The translations under genes and the position numbers were made by a program. This document shows, piece after piece, positions 8,040-16,532 of a stretch of 62,147 bases of DNA. Numbering within the stretch: position 1 is the stretch's first letter; each line of letters begins with the position of its first letter. The stretch is from an uncultured Saprospiraceae bacterium (lineage in GTDB: Bacteria; Bacteroidota; Bacteroidia; Chitinophagales; Saprospiraceae), in the NCBI GenBank assembly GCA_905480595.1, contig CAJQQY010000001.1, positions 1 through 62,147 of the forward strand, in the 5' to 3' direction. The notes below the pieces were generated by a model, which was not told where the DNA came from, did no database searches, and worked only from the letters and a program-made list of their open reading frames with translations.

Positions 8040-8690
8040 ATGTTAAAAGTCAAGGTTAAGGCAAGTCAAATTACAAATTTAACCGATGCTCGATATTTTG
8101 CTGCATGGGAAGTGGAGTGGTTAGGGTTCAATTTTGATCAAGGTTCAGAGCATTATATTTTGCCACAAAACATGAAAGCGATTAAAGAATGGGTTGAAGG
8201 AGTTCAAGTTGTGGGAGAATTTTCATTTGCTTCTGCGGAGGATATTAATGAAGCAGTTGAGTTGTTAGGATTGAATGTAGTTCAAGTTGGAATGTTTACC
8301 GAGGTGTCTGTTTTGGAAAAAATAACTGCAGCGCCAATTATTAAAGAAGTGGTCATTTCTCCAGAAGTGGATGAGGTAAGTTTGGAAAATCACCTTGAAC
8401 AATGTGCACCCCACGTCGAGTATTTTTTATTGTCTTTTGAAAAAAGTGGAACGACTTGGGAGAAGCTAAAAAATGGTGAATCACAAATTGGAAATGTATT
8501 GTTAGGAAAATTATGCAAAAAATATAAAATCATTTTAAGCATCAATCTTTCGCAAAATTCCTTGGATGAAATTTTAGCGATTCCGAATTTGCATGCATTA
8601 AATGTGAAGGGAGGAGAAGAAGAAAAGGTTGGAGTGAAATCGTTTGATGAGTTAGATGAGATTTTTGAATCCCTTGAAATATTAGTGTAG
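8040..8690 (+). CDS. Catalytically inactive TrpF-like (phosphoribosylanthranilate isomerase fold) protein
   Basis: A 216-residue protein whose start aligns with TrpF: ITNLTDARYFAAWEVEWLGFNF matches the family's ITNLEDAxxAxxxGADALGFxF. The catalytic cysteine of the KICGI motif is Ser9 (VKASQI), and the catalytic aspartate near the sixth strand is Ser132 (VEYFLLSF). The C-terminal GGEEEKVGVKSFDEL segment keeps the SGVE/GxKD-type phosphate loop region. It is therefore unlikely to isomerise phosphoribosylanthranilate. The real TrpF is encoded at 34567, and no other trp gene is nearby. Function unknown; a ligand-binding or structural role is possible. Confidence 0.7.
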   Translation: MLKVKVKASQITNLTDARYFAAWEVEWLGFNFDQGSEHYILPQNMKAIKEWVEGVQVVGEFSFASAEDINEAVELLGLNVVQVGMFTEVSVLEKITAAPIIKEVVISPEVDEVSLENHLEQCAPHVEYFLLSFEKSGTTWEKLKNGESQIGNVLLGKLCKKYKIILSINLSQNSLDEILAIPNLHALNVKGGEEEKVGVKSFDELDEIFESLEILV

Positions 8691-8699
8691 TTGGATTCC

Positions 8700-8776
8700 C
8701 TGAGTCCAGTATTTGTTAATTTAAAATACTGGACTCAGAAGAACTAACTTCTTGAGGACTGGATTCGAAGTCCAGT
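8700..8776. terminator. Paired hairpins between convergent genes
   Basis: A perfect 15-bp stem, CTGAGTCCAGTATTT (8700-8714) with its complement (8724-8738), is followed by a shorter hairpin ACTGGA/TCCAGT (8758-8763 with 8771-8776). Both use the word GGACT/AGTCC. They sit between the converging stops of the TrpF-like gene and yqeY. T-runs are weak, so termination is inferred from position. Confidence 0.6.
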
Positions 8777-8784
8777 TGATTGTC

Positions 8785-9231
8785 TTATCCTAACAATGCT
8801 CTTACAACTCCAGAAATAGTTTTTCCATCAGCCTTTCCAGCTAATTGTTGCGAAGCCATTCCCATTACTTTTCCCATATCTTTCATTGAAGACGCACCCG
8901 TTTTTTCGATGATTTCTTTGATGAAATTTTCGAGATCGGCAGCATCCATTTGCTTTGGTAGATATTTATTCAATACGTCAATTTCTTCTCTTTCTTTGAT
9001 CGCCAAATCTTCTCGACTTTGCTTTTCATAAATATCCAAAGAATCTTTTCGTTGCTTTACTAATTTTTGAACTAATTTGATTTCACCAGCATCATCTAAT
9101 TCTTTTCCACTTCCATCTGTTTTGGCTAAAAGGATTGCCGATTTGATAGCTCTTAATCCTCGAAGTGAAACTGCATCTTTTGCTTTCATAGCAGTTTTGA
9201 TGTCCTCATTAATTCTTACTTCTAAACTCAT
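8785..9231 (-). CDS. yqeY: GatB/YqeY domain protein
   Basis: A 148-residue cytoplasmic protein made of two helical subdomains: an N-terminal part (MSLEVRINEDIKTAMKAKD, then LRAIKSAI) and a C-terminal part with EEIDVLNKYLPKQM, GASSMKDMGKVMGMAS and GKADGKTISGVVRALLG. This is the full-length YqeY family, related to the tail domain of the GatB subunit of tRNA-dependent amidotransferase. Its role as a stand-alone protein is not settled; tRNA interaction is the usual suggestion. It lies 97 bp downstream of nothing on its own strand except the region before rsmA, so co-transcription with neighbours is uncertain. Confidence 0.9.
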   Translation of the reverse strand: MSLEVRINEDIKTAMKAKDAVSLRGLRAIKSAILLAKTDGSGKELDDAGEIKLVQKLVKQRKDSLDIYEKQSREDLAIKEREEIDVLNKYLPKQMDAADLENFIKEIIEKTGASSMKDMGKVMGMASQQLAGKADGKTISGVVRALLG

Positions 9232-9327
9232 TTTGACTTTTTTGAATTCTAAAATAAATTCTATTCTAGAATGGTTTTAAAAATTAAAAATATACTTACT
9301 AAAAGATTTTTTCAGAAAAAAAGTTCA

Positions 9328-10122
9328 TTATTCTTCACCAAGTGCCTCTTGAATCATAAGCGTCAATTTCACAAAATCCTCAACAGAAAGTTTTTCAGGA
9401 CGAAGTGTAAATAATTTATTTTGAAATAATTCAGTTCCTGCTTTTTCGTTTTCTTTAAAAAATAATTTCATGGTATTTCTCAACATTTTTCGTCTTTGTC
9501 CAAATGCTTGTTTTACCACTCGTCGAAACATTTTGTAGTCGCAACCTAAATCTAAGTTTTCTTTTCGAGTCATTTGAATAACCCCCGATTGAACTTTTGG
9601 TGGTGGATCAAAATTCATTCGATCAACAGTAAAAAGGTATTTCCCATCATAAAATGCTTGAATCAAAACACTAATCACTCCATAAACCTTAGAACCTGGT
9701 TTTGCCACAATTCGTTCAGCTACTTCTTTTTGAAACATGCCGACCATTTCAGGGATCAATTCTTTGAAGTCAAGCATTTTAAACATAATCTGCGAAGAGA
9801 TATTATAAGGGAAATTTCCAATTAAACCGAATTGTTGTCCATCGAAAACTTCACTCAAATTTGATTTTAAAAAATCGCCAGAGATGATTTTATCTTCTAA
9901 CTGAGGAAAGTTCTTTTCCAAAAAACTGACCATATCACGATCTGCTTCGACAACTTTTAGATCGTACTCTTTTTGCAAAAGATATTTTGTCAACATTCCC
10001 TTTCCAGGACCGACTTCCAAAACATGACCATATAAATCAGTTAATTGCAATCCATTTGCAATATCTTCTGTGATGATTTCACTATTTAAAAAGTGTTGTC
10101 CGAACGATTTTTTTGCTTTCAA
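9328..10122 (-). CDS. rsmA: 16S rRNA (adenine(1518)-N6/adenine(1519)-N6)-dimethyltransferase
   Basis: A 264-residue Rossmann-fold methyltransferase (KsgA). It dimethylates two adjacent adenines in the 3'-terminal helix of 16S rRNA late in 30S assembly. Visible motifs: KKSFGQHFL at the N-terminus, SAM-binding EVGPGKG (36-42), acidic VVEADRDM, SGDFL, and the catalytic GNFPYNIS (102-109, family form N-L/F-P-Y). The C-terminal helical domain contains VKQAFGQRRKMLRNTMK. Length is normal. Its start faces pepA across a 292-bp divergent region. Confidence 0.96.
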   Translation of the reverse strand: MKAKKSFGQHFLNSEIITEDIANGLQLTDLYGHVLEVGPGKGMLTKYLLQKEYDLKVVEADRDMVSFLEKNFPQLEDKIISGDFLKSNLSEVFDGQQFGLIGNFPYNISSQIMFKMLDFKELIPEMVGMFQKEVAERIVAKPGSKVYGVISVLIQAFYDGKYLFTVDRMNFDPPPKVQSGVIQMTRKENLDLGCDYKMFRRVVKQAFGQRRKMLRNTMKLFFKENEKAGTELFQNKLFTLRPEKLSVEDFVKLTLMIQEALGEE

Positions 10123-10285
10123 AATTTATTTTTTTTAGAATCGGAAGTTTTATTTTAAAAAAATTCCATCGCCTAATTAATTACTTTTTTTAAAATACTT
10201 AAAAATTTGATATTCAAGGAGAAGCGAGATTTTTTCATTCTAAAAACATCAATTTACCAACGCTCAAATTTTCGTATTAATTCTT

Positions 10286-10293
10286 TATATTTG
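10286..10293 (+). promoter_or_regulatory. -7 element of the aminopeptidase promoter
   Basis: TATATTTG followed by C matches the Bacteroidota -7 consensus exactly. No clear TTTG is found 19-20 bp upstream. Inferred leader is about 115 nt. Confidence 0.4.
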
Positions 10294-10414
10294 CCCAATT
10301 ATTTTTAAAAACCAATTTATAATAAATTCAAAAAAAATAGTAACGATTACTGAGTTTGAGTTTTTAGCAACTGATCTTCGACGGGTTACTTTTTTTGAAA
10401 TCTAAATTCTTCGG

Positions 10415-11860
10415 ATGAATACTAAAATTTCGATATCAAGATCGGATAAATATAAGGATGATCTCATAATTCTTTCTGATAAAAATAATTTAAGTTGGGC
10501 GACCGATTTTTTATCAGAATCAGAAGAAGCATTTTTGAAATCTGCTGCAAAGAAAGAAATCAATTTTGTATTTATACCCAATGTGGACAGAAATGTTGTC
10601 GTTCAGTTTTTGAAAAAATCAGAAAATGCATCTTATCATAAAGAAGATGTGCGATTAGCTGGCAACGAAATTTTGCAAACACTTTCTAATTATAAAATTT
10701 CAAAAATTGAAATTCTTAACCAATGTGAAGAAAATAATACATTGGAATATGTGGAAGGAATGGCTTTAGGGAATTATCAGTTTTTGAAATATTTTAATGA
10801 TCGGAAAGAAAAAGAAAATTCACTTCGAGAAATCAGAGTTAACAAATCTGCTGCTGCTGAAAAAGAAGTAAAAGATTTGATTGCCGTTTTGGAAGGAACT
10901 TGCGAAGCAAGAGATTTGGTGAATGAGCCTTTTTCATATTTGACAGCACCTCAGCTTAGTAAAGAAATTCAAAAAATAGGAAAGGCTTCTGGTTTTTCAG
11001 TTCAAGTTTTTGACAAAAAGAAAATTGAACAAATGAAAATGGGAGGAATCCTTGCTGTTAATTTAGGAAGTATTGACCCACCTCGATTTAATATCTTAAC
11101 TTGGAAACCTAAGAATGCAAAAAATAAGAAACCAATCGTTTTGGTTGGAAAAGGAATAGTGTATGACACAGGTGGATTGAGTTTGAAGCCTACGGCAAAT
11201 TCGATGGATTTCATGAAATGTGATATGGGAGGTGCGGCAACTGTTATTGGTTCGATGAGTGCAATTGCAAAAGCAAAATTACCTCTTCATGTTATTGCAC
11301 TAGTTCCATCCACAGATAATCGTCCAGGATTAAATGCGTATGCTCCAGGGGATGTGATCACAATGTACGATGGAACAACGGTGGAAGTTTTGAATACTGA
11401 TGCAGAAGGAAGATTAGTGTTGGCGGATGCTTTGCATTATGCTAAAAAATATAAACCAGAATTAGTTTTAGATTTTGCAACTTTGACTGGTGCCGCGGCT
11501 CGAGCTATCGGGGAAGATGGAGTTTGTTTTATGGGGACTGCTGAAAAAAAGGTGAAAAGTGATTTGGATGAAAGTGGACTTGATGTTTATGAACGATTAG
11601 TAGAATTTCCACTTTGGAGAGAGTATGGCGATCAAATGAAATCAAATATTGCTGATCTCAAAAACCTTGGAGGCCCAGCGGCAGGAATGATTACAGCAGG
11701 GAAATTTTTAGAGCATTTTACAGGTGGCGAATATCCTTGGGTTCATTTTGATATTGCAGGGCCAGCCTATTTAAAAGCGGCCAATGGTTATCGAACAAAA
11801 GAGGGAACAGGAGTAGGTGTGAGGTTGATGTTTAATTTTTTGAAAAAATACAATTCTTAA
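10415..11860 (+). CDS. pepA: M17 family leucyl aminopeptidase
   Basis: A 481-residue cytosolic aminopeptidase of the dizinc M17 family, which removes N-terminal residues such as leucine from peptides. The C-terminal catalytic domain is well conserved: VGKGIVYDTGGLSLKP (metal-ligand Lys and Asp), MKCDMGGAATV (Asp ligand), and NTDAEGRLVLADAL (Asp and Glu ligands plus the catalytic Arg of EGR). The N-terminal 160 residues form the divergent regulatory domain. pdxA follows 68 bp downstream on the same strand, so the two are probably co-transcribed. A weak hairpin (11875-11900) with T-rich tail lies between them and could attenuate. Confidence 0.93.
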   Translation: MNTKISISRSDKYKDDLIILSDKNNLSWATDFLSESEEAFLKSAAKKEINFVFIPNVDRNVVVQFLKKSENASYHKEDVRLAGNEILQTLSNYKISKIEILNQCEENNTLEYVEGMALGNYQFLKYFNDRKEKENSLREIRVNKSAAAEKEVKDLIAVLEGTCEARDLVNEPFSYLTAPQLSKEIQKIGKASGFSVQVFDKKKIEQMKMGGILAVNLGSIDPPRFNILTWKPKNAKNKKPIVLVGKGIVYDTGGLSLKPTANSMDFMKCDMGGAATVIGSMSAIAKAKLPLHVIALVPSTDNRPGLNAYAPGDVITMYDGTTVEVLNTDAEGRLVLADALHYAKKYKPELVLDFATLTGAAARAIGEDGVCFMGTAEKKVKSDLDESGLDVYERLVEFPLWREYGDQMKSNIADLKNLGGPAAGMITAGKFLEHFTGGEYPWVHFDIAGPAYLKAANGYRTKEGTGVGVRLMFNFLKKYNS

Positions 11861-11928
11861 AAGAGATAAATTTTAATACTTGTTTTCTTGAGCAAGTTTT
11901 ATTTTTATAAAAAAAACATTTTTTGAAA

Positions 11929-13014
11929 ATGGAAAAGAAAAAAATAGGGATTAGCATAGGAGATATTAATGGAGTTGGATTGGAAGTAATTCTTAAAACA
12001 GTTTCGGATAAAAAGATTTTAGATTTTTGTACCCCCATCATTTATGCTTCATCAAAAGTAGTTTCTTATCATAAAAATATGATTGGATTAGAAGACTTTC
12101 ATTTTCAATCTGTAAGCTCAGGTCAGAAGCCATATCATGGAAAAGTGAATGTAGTAAATTGTTGGAATGAAGATGTAAATATAACCATTGGAGCTCCTTC
12201 AGAGAGTGGAGGTAAGTATGCGTATAAATCTTTGGCAGCAGCTACACAAGAATTAAAAGAAGGACATATCGATGCTTTGGTAACTGCGCCAATTCACAAA
12301 AAAGGAATGCAGGATACTGGTTTTCAATTTACTGGTCATACAGAATATTTGACCAAAGAATTAGATGGAATTGAAAGTTTGATGTTGATGGTTAATGATG
12401 ATTTGCGAGTAGGAGTGGTGACAAATCATCTTCCTCTTAAAGATGTTGCAGCTGCGATCACCAAGGAAAAGATCACAAATAAATTAAAGATTTTAAATAA
12501 AACATTAAAACGAGATTTCGGGATTGAACGACCTACAATTGCAATTCTAGGGTTAAATCCGCATGCCGGTGATGGAGGGATGCTAGGAGAAGAAGAGGAA
12601 AAATTGATTCGACCAATTATTATCGAAAGCAAGAAGAAAGGCTACATTGCCAATGGGCCATTTCCTGCGGATGGATTTTTTGGATCAGGAGATTATAGGA
12701 AGTTTGATGGAATTTTAGCGATGTATCACGACCAAGGTTTGGTCCCTTTTAAAGCGCTTTCTTTTGGTGAAGGAGTCAATTTTACAGCAGGACTTTCTGC
12801 AATTAGAACTTCTCCAGATCATGGAACTGCTTTTGGTATTGCAGGAATGAATATAGCAGATCCAAGTTCATTTAGAAAAGCATTGTTTCTTGCAATTGAT
12901 GTAGCAAAGCAAAGAAACGACTACGATGAAAGTCATGAAAATCCAGTAGTTAGCCGAAGTAAAAAATATACTCAAGGCAAAGATGAAGTGATTAAAGATG
13001 GAAAGAAAAAATAA
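11929..13014 (+). CDS. pdxA: 4-hydroxythreonine-4-phosphate dehydrogenase
   Basis: PdxA of the DXP-dependent vitamin B6 pathway: it oxidises 4-phosphohydroxy-L-threonine with NAD, leading to 3-amino-1-hydroxyacetone phosphate. The frame opens at TTG 11923, but ATG 11929 (MEKKKIGISIGD) fits the family start and gives 361 residues. Motifs: GDINGVGLEVI, VTAPIHKKGM (metal His), FTGHTEYL, LGLNPHAGDGG, AMYHDQGLVPFK (metal His/Asp), and RTSPDHGTAFGIAG. The length is slightly above the usual 330 because of a lysine-rich C-terminal tail (after NPVVSRSKKY). Confidence 0.95.
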   Translation: MEKKKIGISIGDINGVGLEVILKTVSDKKILDFCTPIIYASSKVVSYHKNMIGLEDFHFQSVSSGQKPYHGKVNVVNCWNEDVNITIGAPSESGGKYAYKSLAAATQELKEGHIDALVTAPIHKKGMQDTGFQFTGHTEYLTKELDGIESLMLMVNDDLRVGVVTNHLPLKDVAAAITKEKITNKLKILNKTLKRDFGIERPTIAILGLNPHAGDGGMLGEEEEKLIRPIIIESKKKGYIANGPFPADGFFGSGDYRKFDGILAMYHDQGLVPFKALSFGEGVNFTAGLSAIRTSPDHGTAFGIAGMNIADPSSFRKALFLAIDVAKQRNDYDESHENPVVSRSKKYTQGKDEVIKDGKKK

Positions 13015-13072
13015 TAATGTAATTATTTGGTCAGGCAAGGATACTTGGTTGGTTACATTTTTTAATAAAAAG

Positions 13073-13106
13073 AAAAGAGGCTTTCGGAATTCCGAAAACC
13101 TCTTTT
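13073..13106. terminator. Bidirectional terminator between pdxA and the GH73 gene
   Basis: AAAAGAGG (13073-13080) pairs with CCTCTTTT (13099-13106) around an inner TTTCGGAATTCCGAAA palindrome, followed by a T-run. It serves the convergent genes on either side. Confidence 0.85.
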
Positions 13107-13156
13107 TTAAATTATCATCAAAGTAAAGACTTTGGTTGTTTCGTTTGATGTTTTAA

Positions 13157-13918
13157 TTATTTTTTATTCAATAAAATTGAAGAACTATTATTTAATATTC
13201 TATTTCCTTTTGAAGCAAATTTTCTCAAACCATCTCCCCGTTGATAATCGTCAGGTAAAACAAATGCTTCAGGAACAGGTAATGAATTAGGAGTCGGATT
13301 TGGCTGATGATTACTTGGAAAACTTTGAGCAATAATCAAATCTAACTTAGGTGCATTTTCACTCGCAATAATTGCTGGTTGCTCTTCATGCATCAAATCA
13401 AATTCATGTAATTTATATTTTTTGATTGTATTGATCAATTTGTAAGCATATTTCTTATCAGTAGCGTAGCCACACTTTTTTAGACCATGAGCCCATTTTT
13501 TATAATCAGTTCGCTCGTAGGTAAACAATCTTTCGTACCTAGGATTGTCCGTCAAAAACTCTGTATGATCGACGTAAGAATCTTCGGCATTATCATAAGA
13601 TCTGAAGCAAGATTTAATCAATCTTCCATTTTTAAAATCATCATCCTTGATATAAAAAGTTGGACCGTTCCAAGTACTTTTACATTTTATTCCAAAATGA
13701 TTATTGGCATTAAGTGCTAAAGATCCATTGCCCCAAGAAGATTCCAAAATTCCCTGAGCCAAAGTTATACTAGCAGGAATTCCACTACGATGCATTTCAC
13801 GAATAGCAATTTTTTGATAGGTTTCGATATAATTTGTAGGTTGAGCAAAACTAATTGTTGAGATTCCGCTAAACAACAAAGAGACTAATCCCCATAAAAT
13901 AATTTTTGACTTAAACAT
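13157..13918 (-). CDS. Secreted GH73 glucosaminidase (peptidoglycan hydrolase)
   Basis: A 253-residue exported protein with signal peptide (about 1-25, ending SFAQ). The GH73 domain spans about 30-175 with the catalytic glutamate in GILESSWGNG (E59), then NNHFGIKC, SCFRSYDNAEDSYVDH, and AHGLKKCGYATDKKY. Such enzymes cleave the glycan bond after N-acetylglucosamine in peptidoglycan, in growth or separation. No LysM domain is seen; the last 70 residues are low complexity with several prolines and asparagines. The gene is monocistronic between a terminator and a long divergent region. Confidence 0.9.
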   Translation of the reverse strand: MFKSKIILWGLVSLLFSGISTISFAQPTNYIETYQKIAIREMHRSGIPASITLAQGILESSWGNGSLALNANNHFGIKCKSTWNGPTFYIKDDDFKNGRLIKSCFRSYDNAEDSYVDHTEFLTDNPRYERLFTYERTDYKKWAHGLKKCGYATDKKYAYKLINTIKKYKLHEFDLMHEEQPAIIASENAPKLDLIIAQSFPSNHQPNPTPNSLPVPEAFVLPDDYQRGDGLRKFASKGNRILNNSSSILLNKK

Positions 13919-14615
13919 AGAATAACCTTTTTAGTATTTGAAAAAAATCACTATGAATCAATCTAAAATGAAAGACATTTTAGAATTAGGAGGTTATCTT
14001 TCTTTCGGAGGGAGTTGAAAGTTTTGGTTTAGTGATATCAACTCTAATACAAAAACCATGGCAAACACATGAGGAAGAATCATAAATAGTAAGTTTTTTA
14101 AATATTTTAAAATAATAATGTGACAAGCTTATTGGTAGATTTTGTTTATTAGAAAAAAGTAAAGAGACAAAATAAAATATTTTTTAATGTGTATTGAGTT
14201 GAAAATGAAAAACTTAGTTGTTGGAGAGAATATATTTCAAGAGAAGAGAGGATTTTAGAGCAATTATTTATTAAAAAAATGTTACATATGGTGGATGGAA
14301 TATTTCTGCGTTTTCAAATTTTTGATTTTAAATAGGTGTGGCACATTAGTTGCAAAATATATCTTATACAACATTTACTCTCCGAATTTTTCCAAGAAAA
14401 TAAATTTCAAAACATTTCAAAACAAGTTTATATTTGGCTGATTGTGATTTTTTAAACTTTTGTTCTGTAAAAAACTTGCTATTTAAATTTTTATAAATTT
14501 TTAAAAAAATAAGTTATTTTTGCACCACGAAAATAAAAATTGAGAAAATATAAGTTCAGTCTATTTGAACGAATGAATTGAATTATTTTTTTAACAAACA
14601 TTACTTCTTTATATT
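13919..14615. other. Long divergent intergenic region
   Basis: 697 bp of very AT-rich sequence between the GH73 gene and the DksA-like gene. A -7-like TATTTTTG followed by CACC (about 14515-14522) is a possible start region for the DksA-like gene, about 90 nt before its ATG, but there is no TTTG at the right distance. The only small frames (for example 13953-14018, 21 codons) have no support. I see no stable hairpin or RNA gene. Confidence 0.55.
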
Positions 14616-14993
14616 ATGGGTAAGAATACAGATCGAGTAAAAACTCGTTATAACGATAAGGAGTTAACAGAATTTCAAAAGATAATTGATGATAAGTTAG
14701 AGGAAGCTAAAAAGCAATTAGACTTTTATCAAAATCAATTAAAAGACATGGCAGATAATCCAGATACTAAAGTAAAAGGTTTGGATGATGGAATGAGTAC
14801 GGTGGAAAATGAAAGATTGAGTACAATGGCTTTGAGGATGAAGAAGCATATTCAACATTTAGAAAATGCTAAACTACGAATCCAGAATAAAGTATATGGA
14901 ATTTGTAGAGTTACTGGAAAGTTAATTGCTAAGGAACGGTTGGTTGCTGTTCCACATGCGACATTGAGCATGGAGGCAAAAGAAAAGAGATAA
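14616..14993 (+). CDS. DksA/TraR-like protein without zinc cysteines
   Basis: A 125-residue protein with a long coiled-coil (about residues 15-90; DDKLEEAKKQLDFYQNQL and related heptads) and a C-terminal globular part matching the DksA/TraR zinc-finger region: VYGICRVTGKLIAKERLVAVP. Only one cysteine (C97) remains of the four-cysteine zinc site, which is how the Bacteroidota family usually looks. DksA-type proteins enter the RNA polymerase secondary channel and tune transcription with ppGpp. The family-level call is firm; whether it does the same job without zinc is inference. It ends at a hairpin terminator before lspA. Confidence 0.8.
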   Translation: MGKNTDRVKTRYNDKELTEFQKIIDDKLEEAKKQLDFYQNQLKDMADNPDTKVKGLDDGMSTVENERLSTMALRMKKHIQHLENAKLRIQNKVYGICRVTGKLIAKERLVAVPHATLSMEAKEKR

Positions 14994-15023
14994 TATTTCG
15001 AAATATTTAAAAAATATAGATTG

Positions 15024-15060
15024 TCCCGAATTTTCAAATTGAAGATTCGGGATTTTCTGT
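15024..15060 (+). terminator. Terminator of the DksA-like gene
   Basis: A 14-bp stem, TCCCGAATTTTCAA (15024-15037) with TTGAAGATTCGGGA (15039-15052; one G-U pair), followed by a T-rich tail. It separates the DksA-like gene from lspA. Confidence 0.8.
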
Positions 15061-15063
15061 TTT

Positions 15064-15131
15064 ACTGTTTTCGCTTCGCTAACGATTCATTTATATAGCG
15101 ATAGTTTAGCCGTTAGTGAAGCGAAAACAGT
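15064..15131. repeat. Long intergenic inverted repeat upstream of lspA
   Basis: ACTGTTTTCGCTTCGCTAACG (quoted in two parts elsewhere; arm 15064-15084) pairs with 15111-15131 over 21 bp with one wobble, around a 26-nt loop. The right arm contains the GTG that opens the raw lspA frame. No T-run follows. Confidence 0.8.
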
Positions 15132-15165
15132 TGAACAGGAAGTTATTCTTTCAACGTTACTTATG

Positions 15166-15173
15166 TATATTTG
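15166..15173 (+). promoter_or_regulatory. -7 promoter element of lspA
   Basis: TATATTTG followed by CG matches TAnnTTTG exactly. Transcription would begin about 15178-15180, downstream of the upstream GTG and about 40 nt before the TTG at 15218. This supports the later start of lspA. Confidence 0.55.
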
Positions 15174-15217
15174 CGCCTGTTTTAAGTCAATTTAGGCAAA
15201 TCATAAATTTCAAGAAT

Positions 15218-16003
15218 TTGAAGAAGTCACATATATTAGTTCTAATTGTTTTGCTAGTGCTCATCATTGATCAGTCACTTAAAATTTGGGTGAAGACCAA
15301 TATGTATATTGGGGAGGATTCTTTTATTGATTGGAGCTGGACTCCGATGTGGGCGAGAATACATTTTATAGAAAACCCAGGGATGGCATTTGGAATTGAG
15401 ATTTGGGGCGACAATGGAAAATTGATTTTGAGTTTATTTCGAATTGTGGCAGTTGGTCTTTTGATCTATTTTATTCGAACCTTGTTAAAATCTAAAGCTT
15501 CTTTAGGGTTGTTAATTAGTTTTTCATTGATACTTGCTGGAGCTATTGGGAATATATTAGATAGTGCATTTTATGGATTAGTTTTTTCTGCATCTTATCA
15601 TGGATCGATAGCACAGTTCCTTCCTGAAGGAGGAGGTTATGCTGGATTCTTGCATGGGAAGGTGGTGGACATGTTTTACTTTCCAATGTATGATGGATTC
15701 TTTCCGGATTGGGTGCCATTTGTAGGTGGTCAAGATTTCTTATTCTTTAGACCAATTTTTAATGTTGCCGATGTTGCGATTAGTGTAGGAGTAATCAGTA
15801 TTTTATTATTTCAACGAAGCTTTTTTAGCTCAGAAGCTAATATAAATAAAATAGGAGCAAGTTCAGAAATTGCCTTAGATTCAAAATCAACAATTGTAAA
15901 AGAAGAATCTACATCACCTACAGAACAAGTAGAAATAAAATTAGAAGAGACAGATTTAGAAGTAAAAGACGGAGTGCAAAAAGGGGAGACTGATATAACT
16001 TAA
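15218..16003 (+). CDS. lspA: Lipoprotein signal peptidase (signal peptidase II)
   Basis: An integral inner-membrane aspartyl protease that removes signal peptides from diacylated prolipoproteins. The frame is open from GTG 15116, but the first 34 codons lie in an inverted repeat and a promoter. TTG 15218 gives MKKSHILVLIVLLVLIIDQ, the normal family start, and a 261-residue protein. Catalytic aspartates are D115 (GNILD) and D185 (FNVADVAIS). Four membrane segments are visible. The insert between the two aspartates is long (about 60 residues), and an acidic cytoplasmic tail (about 203-261) follows; both exceed the roughly 165 residues of E. coli LspA. The many lipoproteins in this window would be its substrates. 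Confidence 0.9.
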   Translation: MKKSHILVLIVLLVLIIDQSLKIWVKTNMYIGEDSFIDWSWTPMWARIHFIENPGMAFGIEIWGDNGKLILSLFRIVAVGLLIYFIRTLLKSKASLGLLISFSLILAGAIGNILDSAFYGLVFSASYHGSIAQFLPEGGGYAGFLHGKVVDMFYFPMYDGFFPDWVPFVGGQDFLFFRPIFNVADVAISVGVISILLFQRSFFSSEANINKIGASSEIALDSKSTIVKEESTSPTEQVEIKLEETDLEVKDGVQKGETDIT

Positions 16004-16029
16004 ATTACAACAGTAAAGAATAAAAATAA

Positions 16030-16062
16030 GAAAGGGTGATGTCATAGACATCACCCTTTTAT
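16030..16062. terminator. Bidirectional terminator between lspA and the first ArsR gene
   Basis: AAAGGGTGATGTC pairs with GACATCACCCTTT around a 3-nt loop (about 16031-16057), followed by a T-run on the plus strand and preceded by A-rich sequence. Confidence 0.88.
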
Positions 16063-16103
16063 TTTTTTCTTTACTGTTGGTTTTAGGGGAGTAATTTACC
16101 TTT

Positions 16104-16412
16104 TTATTCAGCATCTAAAAAAGCATCAACAGCTTTTAAGACACTAGCTACTTTTGGGTAGTCGATACTATAATGAATAAATTTCCCTTCTCGTTTTGTA
16201 ATTACAATGCCAGCTACTCTCAAAATTCTGAGATGTTGTGATGTGATAGACTGTTCAAGTTTAAGTGTATTGTAAATTTTGTTGACGTTGATCGTCTTAT
16301 TATTATCAATAAACTCTAAAATTTGCAACCTAAGGGGGTGGGCTAATGCCCTGAGTATTTCGGCAGAGTTTTTCAACCTTTCGTTGTTGATATTTACTTT
16401 CGCCTTTCTCAT
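16104..16412 (-). CDS. ArsR/SmtB-type winged-helix regulator, copy 1
   Basis: A 102-residue winged helix-turn-helix protein. ATG 16412 (MRKAKVNINN) is chosen over the upstream 16466 start because a strong promoter lies between them. It shows ALAHPLRLQILEFI, the recognition region LEQSITSQHLRILRVAGIV, and the wing KREGKFIHYSI. The ELCVC-type metal site of ArsR is absent, so metal sensing is unlikely. It is about half identical by eye to the regulator at 16638, suggesting a tandem duplication. Its target genes are unknown; self-regulation is a reasonable guess. Confidence 0.85.
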   Translation of the reverse strand: MRKAKVNINNERLKNSAEILRALAHPLRLQILEFIDNNKTINVNKIYNTLKLEQSITSQHLRILRVAGIVITKREGKFIHYSIDYPKVASVLKAVDAFLDAE

Positions 16413-16455
16413 AGGTACGGGGTTTAGTATGTGGAAAAGAATAAAAAATACTTGG

Positions 16456-16487
16456 CAAATATGCAATTTTTATTCTTTTTTACAAAA
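16456..16487 (-). promoter_or_regulatory. Promoter of the first ArsR gene
   Basis: On the minus strand: TTTTG (16483-16487), 19 nt, CATATTTG (16456-16463), one mismatch from TAnnTTTG. Inferred leader is about 40 nt to ATG 16412. Confidence 0.65.
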
Positions 16488-16496
16488 GAAAAGACA

Positions 16497-16532
16497 AAAA
16501 AAAGCGGCAAATACGAGGATTTGCCGCTTTTT
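16497..16532 (-). terminator. Terminator of the second ArsR gene
   Basis: AAAAGCGGCAAAT pairs with ATTTGCCGCTTTT around a 5-nt loop, with a T-run on the minus strand. It separates the two ArsR transcripts. Confidence 0.85.

Noticed and set aside
13953-14018. 21-codon frame MNQSKMKDILELGGYLSFGGS
   Set aside because: No promoter, no ribosome-binding signal and no recognisable motif.
15116-15217. N-terminal extension of LspA from GTG 15116
   Set aside because: These codons lie in an inverted repeat and overlap the best promoter element; the family start aligns with TTG 15218.
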